Shown piece by piece: positions 40,930 through 51,651 of a stretch of 64,000 nt of DNA. Under the pieces are notes generated by a model that saw nothing but the letters and a program-made list of their open reading frames with translations, was not told the DNA's origin and searched no databases. The stretch comes from Nelumbo lutea (lineage: Eukaryota; Streptophyta; Magnoliopsida; Proteales; Nelumbonaceae): NCBI GenBank assembly GCA_022828595.1, contig JAKGHH010000001.1, positions 208,568,348 through 208,632,347 of the forward strand. The letters run 5' to 3'. Each line of letters starts with the position of its first letter. Positions within the stretch are counted from its first letter, which is position 1. The translations under genes were made by a program, and so were the position numbers.

Positions 40930-42884
40930 TGTTAGACAGTTTTGTATGCCCTTAGCTTCAATCAAAATGATATACTTTATGAGTTTATTGTAAATGAATA
41001 AAAGTGCATATTTGATTCATGTTCCCTTGGTATGTTTCTGCGTAATACCCTTAAACTGGATACTTAATGAGACTTGTGTTAGTTTAGAATGTTCACAGCT
41101 AGAGGGTCGGTCTGGGGAGACCTATCCTGACAAGGCTGACACTGTGGTGCCACCAAGTCGGTTGGGGTGGCTTGTCTCACCTACCGGGGTGAGACCCTAG
41201 ACACATATAGTGTGGGATTAATTGAATCTTTGAACTGGTCTAGATTTCCAGTATAGCCCTGGACCTTGGAAATTGATGGGCCAAACTGGAAAATTACACT
41301 CGACCCATAGACTCGATTATGATACTGCACTAGGTGTCGGATTGGGCTGTCTTTGATGTATCAATCAGTGAGATCCTTAGCGGGGGTCAAAACCTGGGTA
41401 TGTTGGGACAGTTTGAGAATTCATCTTAGTGGGTGATCATAGTCACAGGATTAGCCCCTTTGTTTGACAAAGGTAATGATCGGGGATGCACTCTCACTGA
41501 TGGAAACCAAGACTACCGGCAGCCAATTTCAATTGTTGAGATTTGTTTTTGCAAAATATATTTTATATGAGATATAAAAGTATATATATTATGGTTTTGA
41601 AATGATTTGCAAAAGGTTTTAATTCCCGGGATCCATATAAGCAAAGAGTGCAACACTGTTCCTTGCAGATGAGGGAGAGGTCCTCTCATGTCGGGTAGTG
41701 TATGATCATTATGGGCTGAGAGGCTAAGTGTAAGACCATTGAGGATAATACCTGATGGGCTAATCTTGCATCTGCCCATAGTCCCTAGGTGTTACAAGGT
41801 GGCTTGGCCTAGGGACCACTTAGGGTAAGTGTTGGGCCCATAGAGCCCATCTGATGGGTTTCAGGGGGTGCACTATCCATAACAGTGTATTCGGCCAGGC
41901 CTTGTAACAAAGGCTAGGCTGAACCCATGTGGCTGATGTGTAGATCAATCTTTGGGTCCCACGCCATACAAGGAAGCCCAACTGGGCAGCAGTTTGGAAG
42001 GCTAAATGAATACATAACCTTAAATGGGCCTTAAGCCCATTTTGAACTGGGCTAATTTGATTAGTCCCTTAAGGGGCGAATTCTGAGATGGATCAGCTGA
42101 TAGGATTGGGCCCAGACCCTATCCACTTAGAGAGTCCAAGATATAAATGAGATTTAGATCTGGAAACCTCCTAATTAGATTAGGAGATGGCTAGCCTAAT
42201 CTGCAGATAAGATAAGGGTTATCCCTTATCACTTAAAGGGACTTCCAATCCAAATATGATTTGGGCTAGCAACTCCTAATGGGATTAGGAGCTGATCCCT
42301 TTAAGTCTATAAAAGAAAGAGGGGGTAGCAGCCTTTAGACATGCAATGCAATGTAGAGATCCTTGTCTTTAGAGTTGAGATTACTAGAAGAGAGAATTCT
42401 GCACCCTACAAATACTCTCTTGCCGCCTCCTTCCTATATCCGCTATCTACAGCAGTTCGATCTCCAGTTCTTGGGAAAAATCAAGATTTGATATTGATAC
42501 CAATCTTTTGGAGAAAAGATTGGTGGGAGTTATATTCACAAGCCGTCCTGTTGATTCTTGCGAAGGGTCAAGCTCTTTTAAAAGAGCACAGTTCATTCTG
42601 CTCCACCCTGCACTGCGCCATCTTTAGTGGGAGCAGATTTTGGATCCTTCCTTGGGCGTGAACACCTCCATTGGGAGATACTGCTTCTCTGTATCAGGTA
42701 TTATCCCTCCCTACTCCTTTTGGTTTAGATCTGGTTTAGTTTATGGTTCAAGAATGATCCTTGAAAATATGATTTTCTAAATGGGGAATTTGATTCCCAG
42801 TTGAAGGGAGAGAAAAAATTTTGAAATTCGCCCCCTTATTCCGCAATCTTTGGGCGTCCATGTGATGGATTTCCTATCCCTTCA
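40930..42884 (+). repeat. 3' LTR of element I
   Basis: 1955 bp, TGTTAGACAG to CCTATCCCTTCA, preceded by AAGTGGGAGC. TATA-like TCTATAAAAG at 42306-42315. Same subfamily as the LTR at 2389-4208. Confidence 0.9.
42306..42315 (+). promoter_or_regulatory. TATA box candidate in I LTR
   Basis: TCTATAAAAG about 580 bp before the LTR end, followed by gene-like leader sequence conserved in the 2389-4208 copy (CTTTTATAGAC near 2953 on the other strand). Promoter function is inferred from position and conservation. Confidence 0.5.
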
Positions 42885-43179
42885 ATGGGATGGTTTTCTA
42901 CAGGCTTCTTAGCCGAGTAACTCGAGTTACCAGCACCTTGGGCTGAAGGATGAAGGATGAAGAAGAAAAAACTTGCAGCAAAACCTTTTTCTGTGCTAGG
43001 AAGTTGAACAGTCAACTTTCTTGTAGCAGAACCCTACTCGGCAGTGGAGACGAATCGCAGCACTAGAGAAAGCTTCTTCTTCCTTCTCTTCGAGCATCAG
43101 GACTATAGCTTCTACATAGCCATGGAGAGAGACCTCAGCTAGTTGTTTTCCAGGCCTGGACGGTCCTGCTCTGATAGCA
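42885..43179 (-). other. 5' leader and degenerate PBS of element J
   Basis: Non-coding minus-strand leader of J between I and the J 5' LTR. The PBS reads TGCTATCAGAGCA (43167-43179), one change from TGGTATCAGAGCA. Confidence 0.75.
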
Positions 43180-43393
43180 TGTTGAGCAAGAGAAGAAAGG
43201 AAAGAATGAAGAAGAAGAAGAAGAAGAAGAAGAAGAGGCTACTGAGTTAAGGCCTCAAAAGAACTGCTTCAGTCGAGTGAAGCATTTGTATTTATATTAT
43301 ATTGGCCGTACAACACAAGAGGTCTACAAAATTACAAAAATACCCCTATGGGCCCTAAACCTATGTGCAGTACATATAATACACCTATCAACA
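43180..43393 (-). repeat. 5' LTR of element J
   Basis: 214 bp partner of 34761-34977, with (GAA)n at 43207-43238, followed by target duplication AAATG. Confidence 0.9.
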
Positions 43394-43708
43394 AAATGTT
43401 TGGCTCAAAAGCTTGCAAGCCTGGCTCAATTAACATATACATATGTACATAGACTATAGAATATAAAAATATATTTTATAATATATTATGAAAACATTTT
43501 TATATTCTATATATAATATAAGAATATACTATATATTATAAAAAATATACCATATATATTATAAAATATAAAAGTATTCATTTTCGAGCTTTTGTGCCAA
43601 ACTCGAGCTCATATTTATTCAAATCAAACTCAAGCCTAATAGTATTTTAGTCAAACCAACGCTAGACATGCAAAAGTTTGGCTCGGCTCAGCTCAACTGC
43701 ACCCTTGT
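43394..43708. mobile_element. hAT-like insert, right part
   Basis: Continuation of 34680-34760. Very AT-rich centre with an inverted repeat (TAGAATATAAAAAT near 43454 against ATTTTTATATTCTA near 43494), then GAGCTCATATTTATTC, GGCTCGGCTCAGCTC and an AACTGCACCCTT end. Boundaries approximate; no coding. Confidence 0.5.
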
Positions 43709-44158
43709 AGTCAGGCCGGCCCTATTGGAATGGGAGATTCCACAACAGATGAATTGAGTGCAATGTTTTTGGGATGCAGAAATCTTTGGAGATGGGGGGG
43801 TGAGAAAGTTGGTAATTAAAGGAGATTCCAAAGTAGCCATAAGTTGGTTGAAACAGAACGAAAAGACTCCTTGATACTTCAGAAATGAAATCAAAAAGTT
43901 TAGAAGACTCTCAAGGACATGCAATTGTTTATTCAGTGGATTCCAAGGTCAGCCAATAGTCTAGCAGATCAGTTAGCGAAGGAAGGGGTTAATAGGGAAC
44001 AGTGCTTTGGGGCTCAGTTGTAAGATTAAAAAGCCAATGTTTTCCTGGGTTTTCTAAGGTTTAAGTTACAGCAGGGGGTAGCTGAGGATACCCATGAGTT
44101 GTAATTGTTCTTTTTCTTCTCATCAATTAATGAAATTTATTCCTGTTACTGATAAAAA
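43709..44158 (+). mobile_element. LINE K, fragment 4 with 3' end
   Basis: RNase H continues: AGPIGMGDSTTDELSAMFLGC, LVIKGDSKVAISWLKQNE, a stop, FIQWIPRSANSLADQLAKEGV, stop at about 44020. The 3' UTR ends with TTAATGAAATTTATTCC..TGTTACTGATAAAAAA, matching the poly(A) end style of 6003-6062. It marks the right border of the nested block. Confidence 0.8.
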
Positions 44159-44792
44159 ATGCACTTAAATATAAAGGGATAAGGGATGGAGCAGTATTTC
44201 ATAAATTCGAAAAATTGATAATGGGTCTTCATAACAAAATATAAGATTGGTAGAAGGGGCAGCAAGGAGGTGCTTTTTTTCTGTGAAGATGATGTATTGA
44301 CAGGAAGATGGAGTTCAATTTGTGTTCTTTGGGATATGTTGGTGATGCCTCATCACCGGAGATTGTATCGTTCTCCATGTTCCTTTGAATGAATTTTCTT
44401 TTTACCATCAAAAATAAATAAAATATGGATCTCGTTTAGGAAGGTTGAAGCTAGGTGTTGTTTAACAATAGCAGTTAATGAATAGTAAATGGAAGGAAGC
44501 CAAGCAATGTTTAATGAGCATTTGGGTAATTTCATCATTAAAAAGAAGAGATAGAGACATTTAATGAAATTGGCTAGAAGGATGAGAAAAATTAGCAATA
44601 TTTTATTTAACAAAAAGTCTTAAAATGAAAACACAGAGTTGTCTCAGATCACCCTGTTAAACTACAAAATGAAGTTCTGACAGTGGATCAAATGGTTAAA
44701 CTCAATCTTGAGAGAAAGGGAGGTAAGGGAAGGCTTGGACCAATCTTGACCTAACCAAAGCTGTTTATGAAGTTATTCCCATTGCCAAAAGC

Positions 44793-45143
44793 ATGCTAAA
44801 TGTGGACATCCTAGTCTCTCTTTGGAGAAATTCATTGCGGGAGTGGAGTATTGTAGCAAACAGTTTGTCCATTGATAATAATTTGAGACCCTTTATCTTG
44901 TGTACCCAAGTTTATGATGAAAAATCAGACACCTATAGTATTGGGCAACAATCAAACACCATCTGCGCATCCTCAGTCACATATACAGCAAATGCTTTCA
45001 GTAATGGGTATAAGCTAGATTGCAAGCAGCCCAATTCTGTCATAGAGACCCATGGGCAGGCTTATGTTCAGCCCAGCTTCTATCATGGCATTTCCACTAG
45101 TTCTGAAAAAAAAGAGTTTGGGTCTAAGCAAGCACATTATTAG
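44793..45143 (+). CDS. Unrecognised 116-residue ORF
   Basis: Open frame MLNVDILVSLWRNSLREW.. to ..KKEFGSKQAHY, with a mixed, non-repetitive composition rich in Ser, Asn and Gln. The same frame extends upstream as WTNLDLTKAVYEVIPIAKS to a stop near 44725. A second coding-like stretch in another frame lies at 44640-44755 (LQNEVLTVDQMVKLNLERKG). I recognise no family. It could be an exon, a gene fragment captured by a transposon, or chance. Confidence 0.25.
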   Translation: MLNVDILVSLWRNSLREWSIVANSLSIDNNLRPFILCTQVYDEKSDTYSIGQQSNTICASSVTYTANAFSNGYKLDCKQPNSVIETHGQAYVQPSFYHGISTSSEKKEFGSKQAHY

Positions 45144-46104
45144 ATATGAGAATGAGTAGATGTCTTGCATCCCAAGCGATCTGTTACTAGCAAAATGAGT
45201 TTTAAGGGGTTCTGGGAGCAGAAATATGGGTAATTTTAGGGGTTCTGCCTATATATATATTCTCAGTTGGAGTTGAACTAAGAGAATGTAGGACAACCTA
45301 ATTTGGTGATAAACCAACTTGTGTACTTGGATTGTAATTCTTCAATTGGAAAGAGTGAAATTTCACAAGGGTTCATTCGTGGTTGTAGGCACAAATTTTT
45401 TAATCATAATAAATTTTTGTGCATTCTTTTTGTGTTTATTTTTTATTTATTTCATGATTTATCGTTTTTTGTCACAATAATATGGTAGAAAAGTGCAATC
45501 CAAAGTCATAATAAAGTTGCATGATTGGTGCAATTTCTACACTATACCATGACTGCACAAATGTGAATGTGAGCTAGACCATTGGACTTCTTTGCTGAGC
45601 TGTTCTTGTTGGAAAGCTAGGTACAAGTCTGGTCCATACGTATTGTCTCCCGCAGAAAAACCATCCTTGAAGTATCAGCCTTGGATTCAAGCTATCCTTG
45701 GCCCAGTTGAACTCCTTGATGTGATTGTTCTTGTCTTTACTTTCCTGCTTATGCTAAGGTCGCTGCCAGCTTCTTTGGTTGTAAGCTCTTGGTAAAAGTA
45801 TGCTTCTTTGGTTGTAGGCTCTGGGTAAAAGTATGATTTTATGTTTTGGTTCCTTATTGGAAAAAAATCATGTAAAACACTGTTGTGTATGCTCACCTTG
45901 TCAGCATCAAAGAGAACACACCTTGATGGATCAGCTTCAGTGATCACTGACTATGTTGTGTGAAAGGGAAAGGGAAGTTTCGGGACTCATATAAGAAGAG
46001 AAAATGTAAGAGGAATTATAATTGAATTCAAATTTTTTGTTAAAACTGTATATATGTGTTATACCATATTATAAATCTATATACAACACTGGTAGTTATT
46101 TACA

Positions 46105-46310
46105 TCCTCATGTTCATCATCATCATCCAAGCCTTGGTGATTGGATTTTCTAAATTTGGAGTTTCTAAATAATTCTGTTTTGCCATTCGGTTCTGTTTAA
46201 TGTCATATCCATTGTTAAATTATGGGACACTAAAATCATTTATTTACTATTTCAATCCTTCTCCTTTTTGGTCTACTCCTAGCCCTTCTAGCCCCTCCAA
46301 CTTGCAACAA
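46105..46310 (+). repeat. SINE-like dispersed repeat, copy 1
   Basis: TCATCATCATCATCCAAGCC, then CCATTCGGTTCTGTTTAATG, ATGTCATATCC, TCATTTATTTACTATTTCAAT and TTTTTGGTCTACTCCTAGCCC. This order resembles a repeat widespread in angiosperms (CATCATCATCAAGCCTT..GGTCTACC). A second, more diverged copy lies at 52738-52905. Confidence 0.5.
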
Positions 46311-47180
46311 ATCACTTTTTACATGTGTTGTTGATGTTCTTCATGTTCCATCTTTCACTCTCTCATCAGATTTTAGATACATGCAACTTCAAAGTTCAAA
46401 TATTTAAGCTTTTTTCTAGAAGTTTTAAACATAAAGCATGATTAAGCAAATTATCTTTCACAGTTTTCGGATCAAGGGTCACTACTCAATTCTGGTTCCA
46501 GCTAACCAGAGTCTTGGGACGGGTAGACTGGATACCAATTTATGCATGAGGTGGCCACTGTCAGACAACCAACATGTACATTCATGTCAACCCCAATGAT
46601 TTCACCATTGCACTAGGCAATAGTTCTTTTCACTGAAATCTCCCCAAAAAAAAATTGGTTGACAAGATGCATGTATTAGCAGCTTCACAATTCCAACTAG
46701 GATAAGATTGGTGGAGGTTTGGCTTTTGAGCTGATGAATGGGAAATCAAGATCATGTGAAGTTGGGCAGACAATGTCCACACCCTATGTTGACGAAATGA
46801 TGGAGGTGGCATGGACAACAAGTTGTTTCGGTGGTTTTGATTCTTCTTCCGTGACTTCTGGAGTTTGGAATTAGGCAAGAGTATTTTGTTTTTCTTCTTT
46901 TTCTAAGACATTTCCCCTCTTCTTATTGAAGCTGATTGGCTTATTTGATGTTCCAATATCTATTATTTTCTTGGCTGGATTTCGGTTGCCTTACTTCAAT
47001 GTAGGCCAACAACCAAAAGACTGCATCTAATGCACGTTTTTCTCCTTAATGCAAGGATTTGCACAAAACTAGGACCCACGCCAGTCAGTGATCTCTTTGA
47101 ATAAAATTTTAGTGATGATGATCAGTGTGACATAAATAAGACGTGATAAGTTACTAAAATAGATTCAAAGAAACCAATAA

Positions 47181-47570
47181 GGCTCTGTTTGTTTTTCGGC
47201 GGGTAAATGTATTTACCTAGGTAACTGTGTCCTATGAAAGATTTATTCGAGTAAGTGCATTTATCCATGTTCTTTTATTTCTCATGTAAATAAGGCAATG
47301 ACCATTTTAGCAATAAAAATCCAATATTAAAAAGATCATTTTTGTCCCGTTCAAGTGTTGGCAACTTCTCTTTCTCCCCCCGCCCCCCCCCCCCCAAAGT
47401 GGGAAAGTTATTTACCCACCTAAGAGATGGGTATCGTGATACCCAAAAAAATAAACTTTCCCTGGTCCCCACATAAATCTAAAAAAAGAACATGAGTTTC
47501 TTGGTCAATGGGAATCAAAATCTCATTGACCAACTTTTCCCCTCTCAAAATCCAGAAAAAGAACGCCCCC
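47181..47570. mobile_element. Tourist-like MITE, copy 1
   Basis: 390 bp, from GGCTCTGTTTGTTTTTC to GAACGCCCCC, flanked by TAA (47178-47180 and 47571-47573). It is collinear with 57679-58036, for example AAGTGCATTTATCCAT, TTCAAGTGTTGGCAACTT, ACCTAAGAGATGG and CCCATTGACCAACTTT-like blocks. A 3-bp TWA duplication is typical of PIF/Harbinger MITEs. No coding capacity. Confidence 0.65.
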
Positions 47571-47654
47571 TAAGACCTTGATGCTTTATTCCAGATCTAT
47601 TTGGCAAATTTTTTAGAAAGATCTTTTGGGCTTTTCGAAGACTATTAGACCAAA

Positions 47655-49179
47655 TGATGAAAATGAAAATTATCATATTTTTACCCCTTAATATTCAGTC
47701 TTTTATACTTATTTAATACTAATTAGACTCATTATTCTTGTGTTTTGATTTAGAACACAAAATGAGGCGTTAGGAGAAAAATAAGGTTAATCGGGTAATT
47801 TTGCACAGTTTCAGTGCTACGTGGTAATTTGGGAATAACTCTCACATCCGGACTCCAATTGAGATGATTCAAGATGCATTGAAAAGATAAGAAAAAACTC
47901 TACAACTTTCATGTTTTGAGTTTTGATAGATTCGAACTGTATCGATACCAAAATTGGGCCCGAATTCTAAGCAAACTCGTAGCAAAAGTCCAATTCGCAG
48001 AAAAACCTGTGGCCCAAATCATTGAGAAAGCCCAATACAAATTTAGCATGCAAGAATAAGAATTCGGCTGAATCATCAAAGAGTCCTATCAAATTCAAAT
48101 TCCTGTTGTATTTCTAAAAAAAAAGGAAAGAAAGAGTTAGAGTCTATCTTAGTTAAAATTTCTAGTTAAAGATAATGATAAGATTAGACCTGAATTAATC
48201 ATTTTCCCATTAGGAAATAGGACTTTCTATTTTTGAGAAATAACTCGTAAGAGGAGCATGAGACAGCTCCCTCCCAAAGCTATATAAAGGGGGGTGGACT
48301 AGCACCCAGAGGGCATCAAATCCTCGAAGAGAGCAATCAGCAACTAAGGAGGAAGAAGCAGAGTTCGTCCCCTCTCATCTAGAAGCTATGATTTCATTAT
48401 GAAGTGTATGTAATGTTTTTATTTCTTGTTGAAGGTTTAAGGAAGCTTTGATTCTATAACATTATGATATCTAATTGATTTCTATTTCAATTCATTGTTT
48501 ATGGATATTCATATGTTTTCTGCGATGTTAAGATTATTTGTATTGATTAAACAAAAAGGGCCACTTGCTCATTCAATTAGAATAATCTATGGCCGATTGA
48601 ACCTCCAATTTCGTATATGAGTGGTAGGTTTAATCAGGATGGCAACTAACATAAATTGATTGCAAAAAAGTTTTTGATCTATGTTAGGGAAATATATGAT
48701 CTGGTTTAAACGGTCCGAGCTTGTGAGATCATTGACCAGAATTGGGTCTCTCCCCTCTTAATACTATTAATAGATTAAATCCTAAGAGCTTGTTTAGAAC
48801 TATCTATTAATAAGACAAGCGATCAAAGAGTTTGTTTTGGTTGTCGAATAATACGAGTAGAGGCTGGCTGTTAGAGCTTGTTAATGGTTATAACCAATTC
48901 ATTCGTAAACATACAAATTTATCCTTGCATCGATGATCAATGATAAGAATCAAAGCTAAACTTGTCCCTTCAACTAGAAGCCATCGTCCATCGATTTGAT
49001 CTTTGCTTTCTGTTATTTTCTTTTATTTCATCTTATTTTCCTTATCTTCACAACCCCTACTTCATTTACTTGGAAATAAGTCCACCCAATTCCTGTGGAG
49101 ACGACCTTGCTCATCACTATATACAAATTATTCACTTCGAGCAAGACTTTTTATCTTTGATTGAATTCGACACCCACCA
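47655..49179 (+). repeat. Solo LTR, Gypsy (Tat/Athila-like)
   Basis: 1525 bp, TGATGAAAATG to GACACCCACCA, flanked by a perfect CCAAA duplication (47650-47654 and 49180-49184). It contains a TATA box (TATATAAAGG, 48281-48290) and a 3' part with TTCCTGTGGAGACGACCTTG and AATTCGACACC, which resembles the ends of large plant Gypsy LTRs. No internal region remains, consistent with LTR-LTR recombination. Lineage is tentative. Confidence 0.75.
48281..48290 (+). promoter_or_regulatory. TATA box in solo LTR
   Basis: TATATAAAGG about 900 bp before the LTR end, preceded by CTCCCTCCCAAAGC. It fits an RNA polymerase II LTR promoter; activity is unknown. Confidence 0.5.
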
Positions 49180-49184
49180 CCAAA

Positions 49185-49459
49185 TAACTATATTTTATCT
49201 GTTTGGAAATGATAGGTGGGAAATTGGAAAGATCCGCGTGTGAAATAGCCCAAAATCAAGAAGCTTTCAATGATGCTTTCCATTTTTTCTGCACCTAAAA
49301 TATTTCATTTAATAGCCCAGTAGACCAGAATACTTACCAAACGTCTTTTGGCCATGCGGACTATCGGAAAATGTTCCTAAAAAAGCTTTGCCAAATGGCA
49401 CTTCAATTCTTGGCTTTACATTAAACACCAAGAAAAAAATATAATCCTTCTCTTGTTTT
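49185..49459. other. Intergenic, nothing recognised
   Basis: Flank of the solo LTR, AT-rich, without a supported ORF or repeat. Confidence 0.5.
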
Positions 49460-50010
49460 GGACTGCAACTTGGGTGGGCCCAAACCAAACCCAACCTGAG
49501 CTTTTGCAATGTTGGACTTAAGTTTTCAGGCTCTGGATTGGGCCTGGGCCAGAATACTCCGACCTGCCTAACATTTCTATGATATACAGATCTATGTAGA
49601 TGTGCATATTGTGTATTTATGATATGTGTATATGTATGAATATTAAACACTCATACTATCATATTTAGACTAGAATATTTTTAATTATTTATAATATGTA
49701 TATGATTAGCCTACACTCACACCCATGCACAAATATATACAAATGCACACTTATTTTGCATTTTATTTATTTTGACTTTATGGGGGCATTTATTTTTACA
49801 AAACAGCTTTTTCTAAGGATATATATGCATCCATATATGTAGAAATTATGTATATACACATTTAAAAACACTTTCAAACCCAATCAACTTGCCAGCCCCA
49901 ACTAAGCCAGAACAAGTCAGAGCCCGAACCAGGCCAAATTTTCTTGGCTTGACCTTGGGTTGGGCTTGGATTGACTCTCAACCTAAGCCAAGCAGCTCAA
50001 ATTGCACATG
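49460..50010. mobile_element. Possible hAT-like non-autonomous element
   Basis: Opens with GCAACTTGGGTGGGCCC and CCAAACCCAACC and closes with GGGTTGGGCTTGG and GCTCAAATTGCACATGC, with an AT-rich centre. This GGGC/GCCC-rich inverted arrangement is common in plant hAT MITEs. Tips and duplication are not clear, so it is tentative. Confidence 0.35.
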
Positions 50011-51651
50011 CAATGATCTCTCTCACATTGCAAAAGATTAAAAATTCCCCAACTCCAATTCTGTCTTATAAAGGAGGATTTCATGGTCGGTAGGAGAAGG
50101 CCCACCAAATTCATTCACCAATACATCATTCCAATTTGGCTAACTTACCAAAAAAAGGTTTGGCTATATACTTAGATGGTTTTTGGTTTGAGGAATTAAT
50201 TTTTCCGATTCTTCAGGAATCCATTGATACATTTGAGGAATGACTGATTTTGTCATCTCCACTAAATACCGAAAAAAAAAAAAAACAAGAGAAACCATTT
50301 TTATACTGAATTTTGAGGAATAAACTAATGAAACACGATTTCAAAGTGATTTTCTGAACCATAGATGGTTCCTAAAATGATTATGTGAATATGGGTGTCT
50401 GTCTGGCACAAGATCTTCTGACTCTATATACACCTCCTTATTGTTGTTATTTTAGCAATTATTACAAAATATATATAGGGCAATGATTCTTCCTTCTTTT
50501 AAATACAAACTCTATTTTATTGGTTTCTCTCTCTAATCCACATTTAACTCCACGTCATCCTTTATATTTAACATTTTCCCTATAAATTAATAATGTTCAT
50601 TGATTTTTTGTTTTCTTTCTCTTTCTTGAATTTTAACGGATAAACTAAGGTTAAGGATTACCATAAAGTTCACTAATTAAGATTTGATAGGTGTAGAAAA
50701 CTCTGAGCTTGTTTTCAAAGTAATCTTGAAGGATTACAGAGAGAAGAATAAAAGAAAAGGGGACAAATTTTGAGATTAGCCCTTCTAATAATTATTAATC
50801 TTTATTTGTCTTCTTTTCATTTTTTTTTTTTTTATTTTGTTGCAGACAAGGGAGGGAGGTATGAGGTATCCATAAATCGTTTAGGTAATCAGTTTCATTT
50901 TATCCTAAATTCAGTTTTTGGTCAATAACTGTTGAATCGGTTAATAATCTATTGATTCAGATGGTTGAATCGTCAATCTGTTCAATGATTTTTAATCATT
51001 TTTTCTTATTTTTTTCTTTTATTTTTATTGTCAGAACAGACTGTCCATTTGAATTAGATGATCGAACTATCAACCTAGAAACCGATAACCAGAACAATAT
51101 CATTTTCGGATCGTAGTTTTTTAGAATCATAATTTTGCTTGCTTCTGAATCTTTTTCCTTTTATGTATCTCTCTCTCTCTAGTTGACCCTCTCATGAAAC
51201 GACCTTGTCAAGATTCAATGCATACAAACAGTCAATTGTCAGAGGAAATCAGAGAGGAATCACCCATAGAGGGTCAGCCATGGAAATTGGTGTCTGGTTG
51301 TAAAATGCACACGTGTACTAGGTTATGGTAAGCCACTTCCCTCGGTTCCCTTGTTTCTAGAATTGCCCAACATCTCTGGACCCTCTTTATTATGGTTATG
51401 GTCTTCTTTCTCTTTTGATTATTGCCCAACATCTGGACCCTCTTTCTTATGGCTATGGTTTTAGAAAGCAGAAAAAATACAAAATTAAAGTTGATGCTTT
51501 GATTAATAATGGAGTTTAGGAATTTAATTAAACACCAAAATCCTTTCTTGTGTTTGTGTTTTGCGTATCCCAAAAGTTAGGAGGTGCTTGCGTGTAGCAT
51601 TTCTCTTTATAAAATAAAATATAATTTTTTTTTTCAGTTTACAGTCATAAT
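50011..51651. other. AT-rich intergenic, nothing recognised
   Basis: No gene, LTR or clear inverted repeat. Simple poly-A/poly-T tracts occur at 50273-50285 and 50819-50833, and a pair of related CTTTCTTATGGCTATGG / CTTTATTATGGTTATGG segments at 51382-51455. Confidence 0.5.

Larger units (their letters stand above)
37363..42884 (+). mobile_element. Angela-type Copia element I, 5'-truncated
   Basis: Plus strand: end of leader (37363-37539), gag, PR, deleted IN, RT, RNase H, PPT (40920-40929) and complete 3' LTR (40930-42884). The 5' LTR, PBS and most of the leader are missing. It sits inside element J: the right edge is a true LTR end against J leader, the left edge is a deletion joint against J integrase. 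Confidence 0.9.
34761..43393 (-). mobile_element. Copia element J with nested element I
   Basis: Minus strand. 3' LTR (34761-34977) and 5' LTR (43180-43393) both have TGTTGA..TCAACA tips; the flanking duplication AAATG is perfect (34756-34760 and 43394-43398). Inside: RNase H, RT, linker, integrase C-half (to about 37362), then Angela element I (37363-42884), then J leader (42885-43165) and a degenerate PBS. J gag, protease and N-terminal integrase are gone. I count about 11 substitutions between its ~215-bp LTRs, older than C. Confidence 0.9.
44159..47180. other. AT-rich non-coding region
   Basis: Three kilobases with no recognisable gene. It holds an unassigned ORF (44793-45143) and a SINE-like copy (46105-46310). 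Poly-purine and AT-rich stretches are frequent. No LTR, PBS or transposase signature was seen. Confidence 0.6.

Noticed and set aside
45592..45795. 67-residue hydrophobic ORF
   Set aside because: Short, no start context or homology that I recognise, in AT-rich intergenic DNA.
47382..47395. Poly-C run as a possible G-quadruplex
   Set aside because: Single homopolymer inside a MITE; absent from the sister copy, and no four-tract arrangement.
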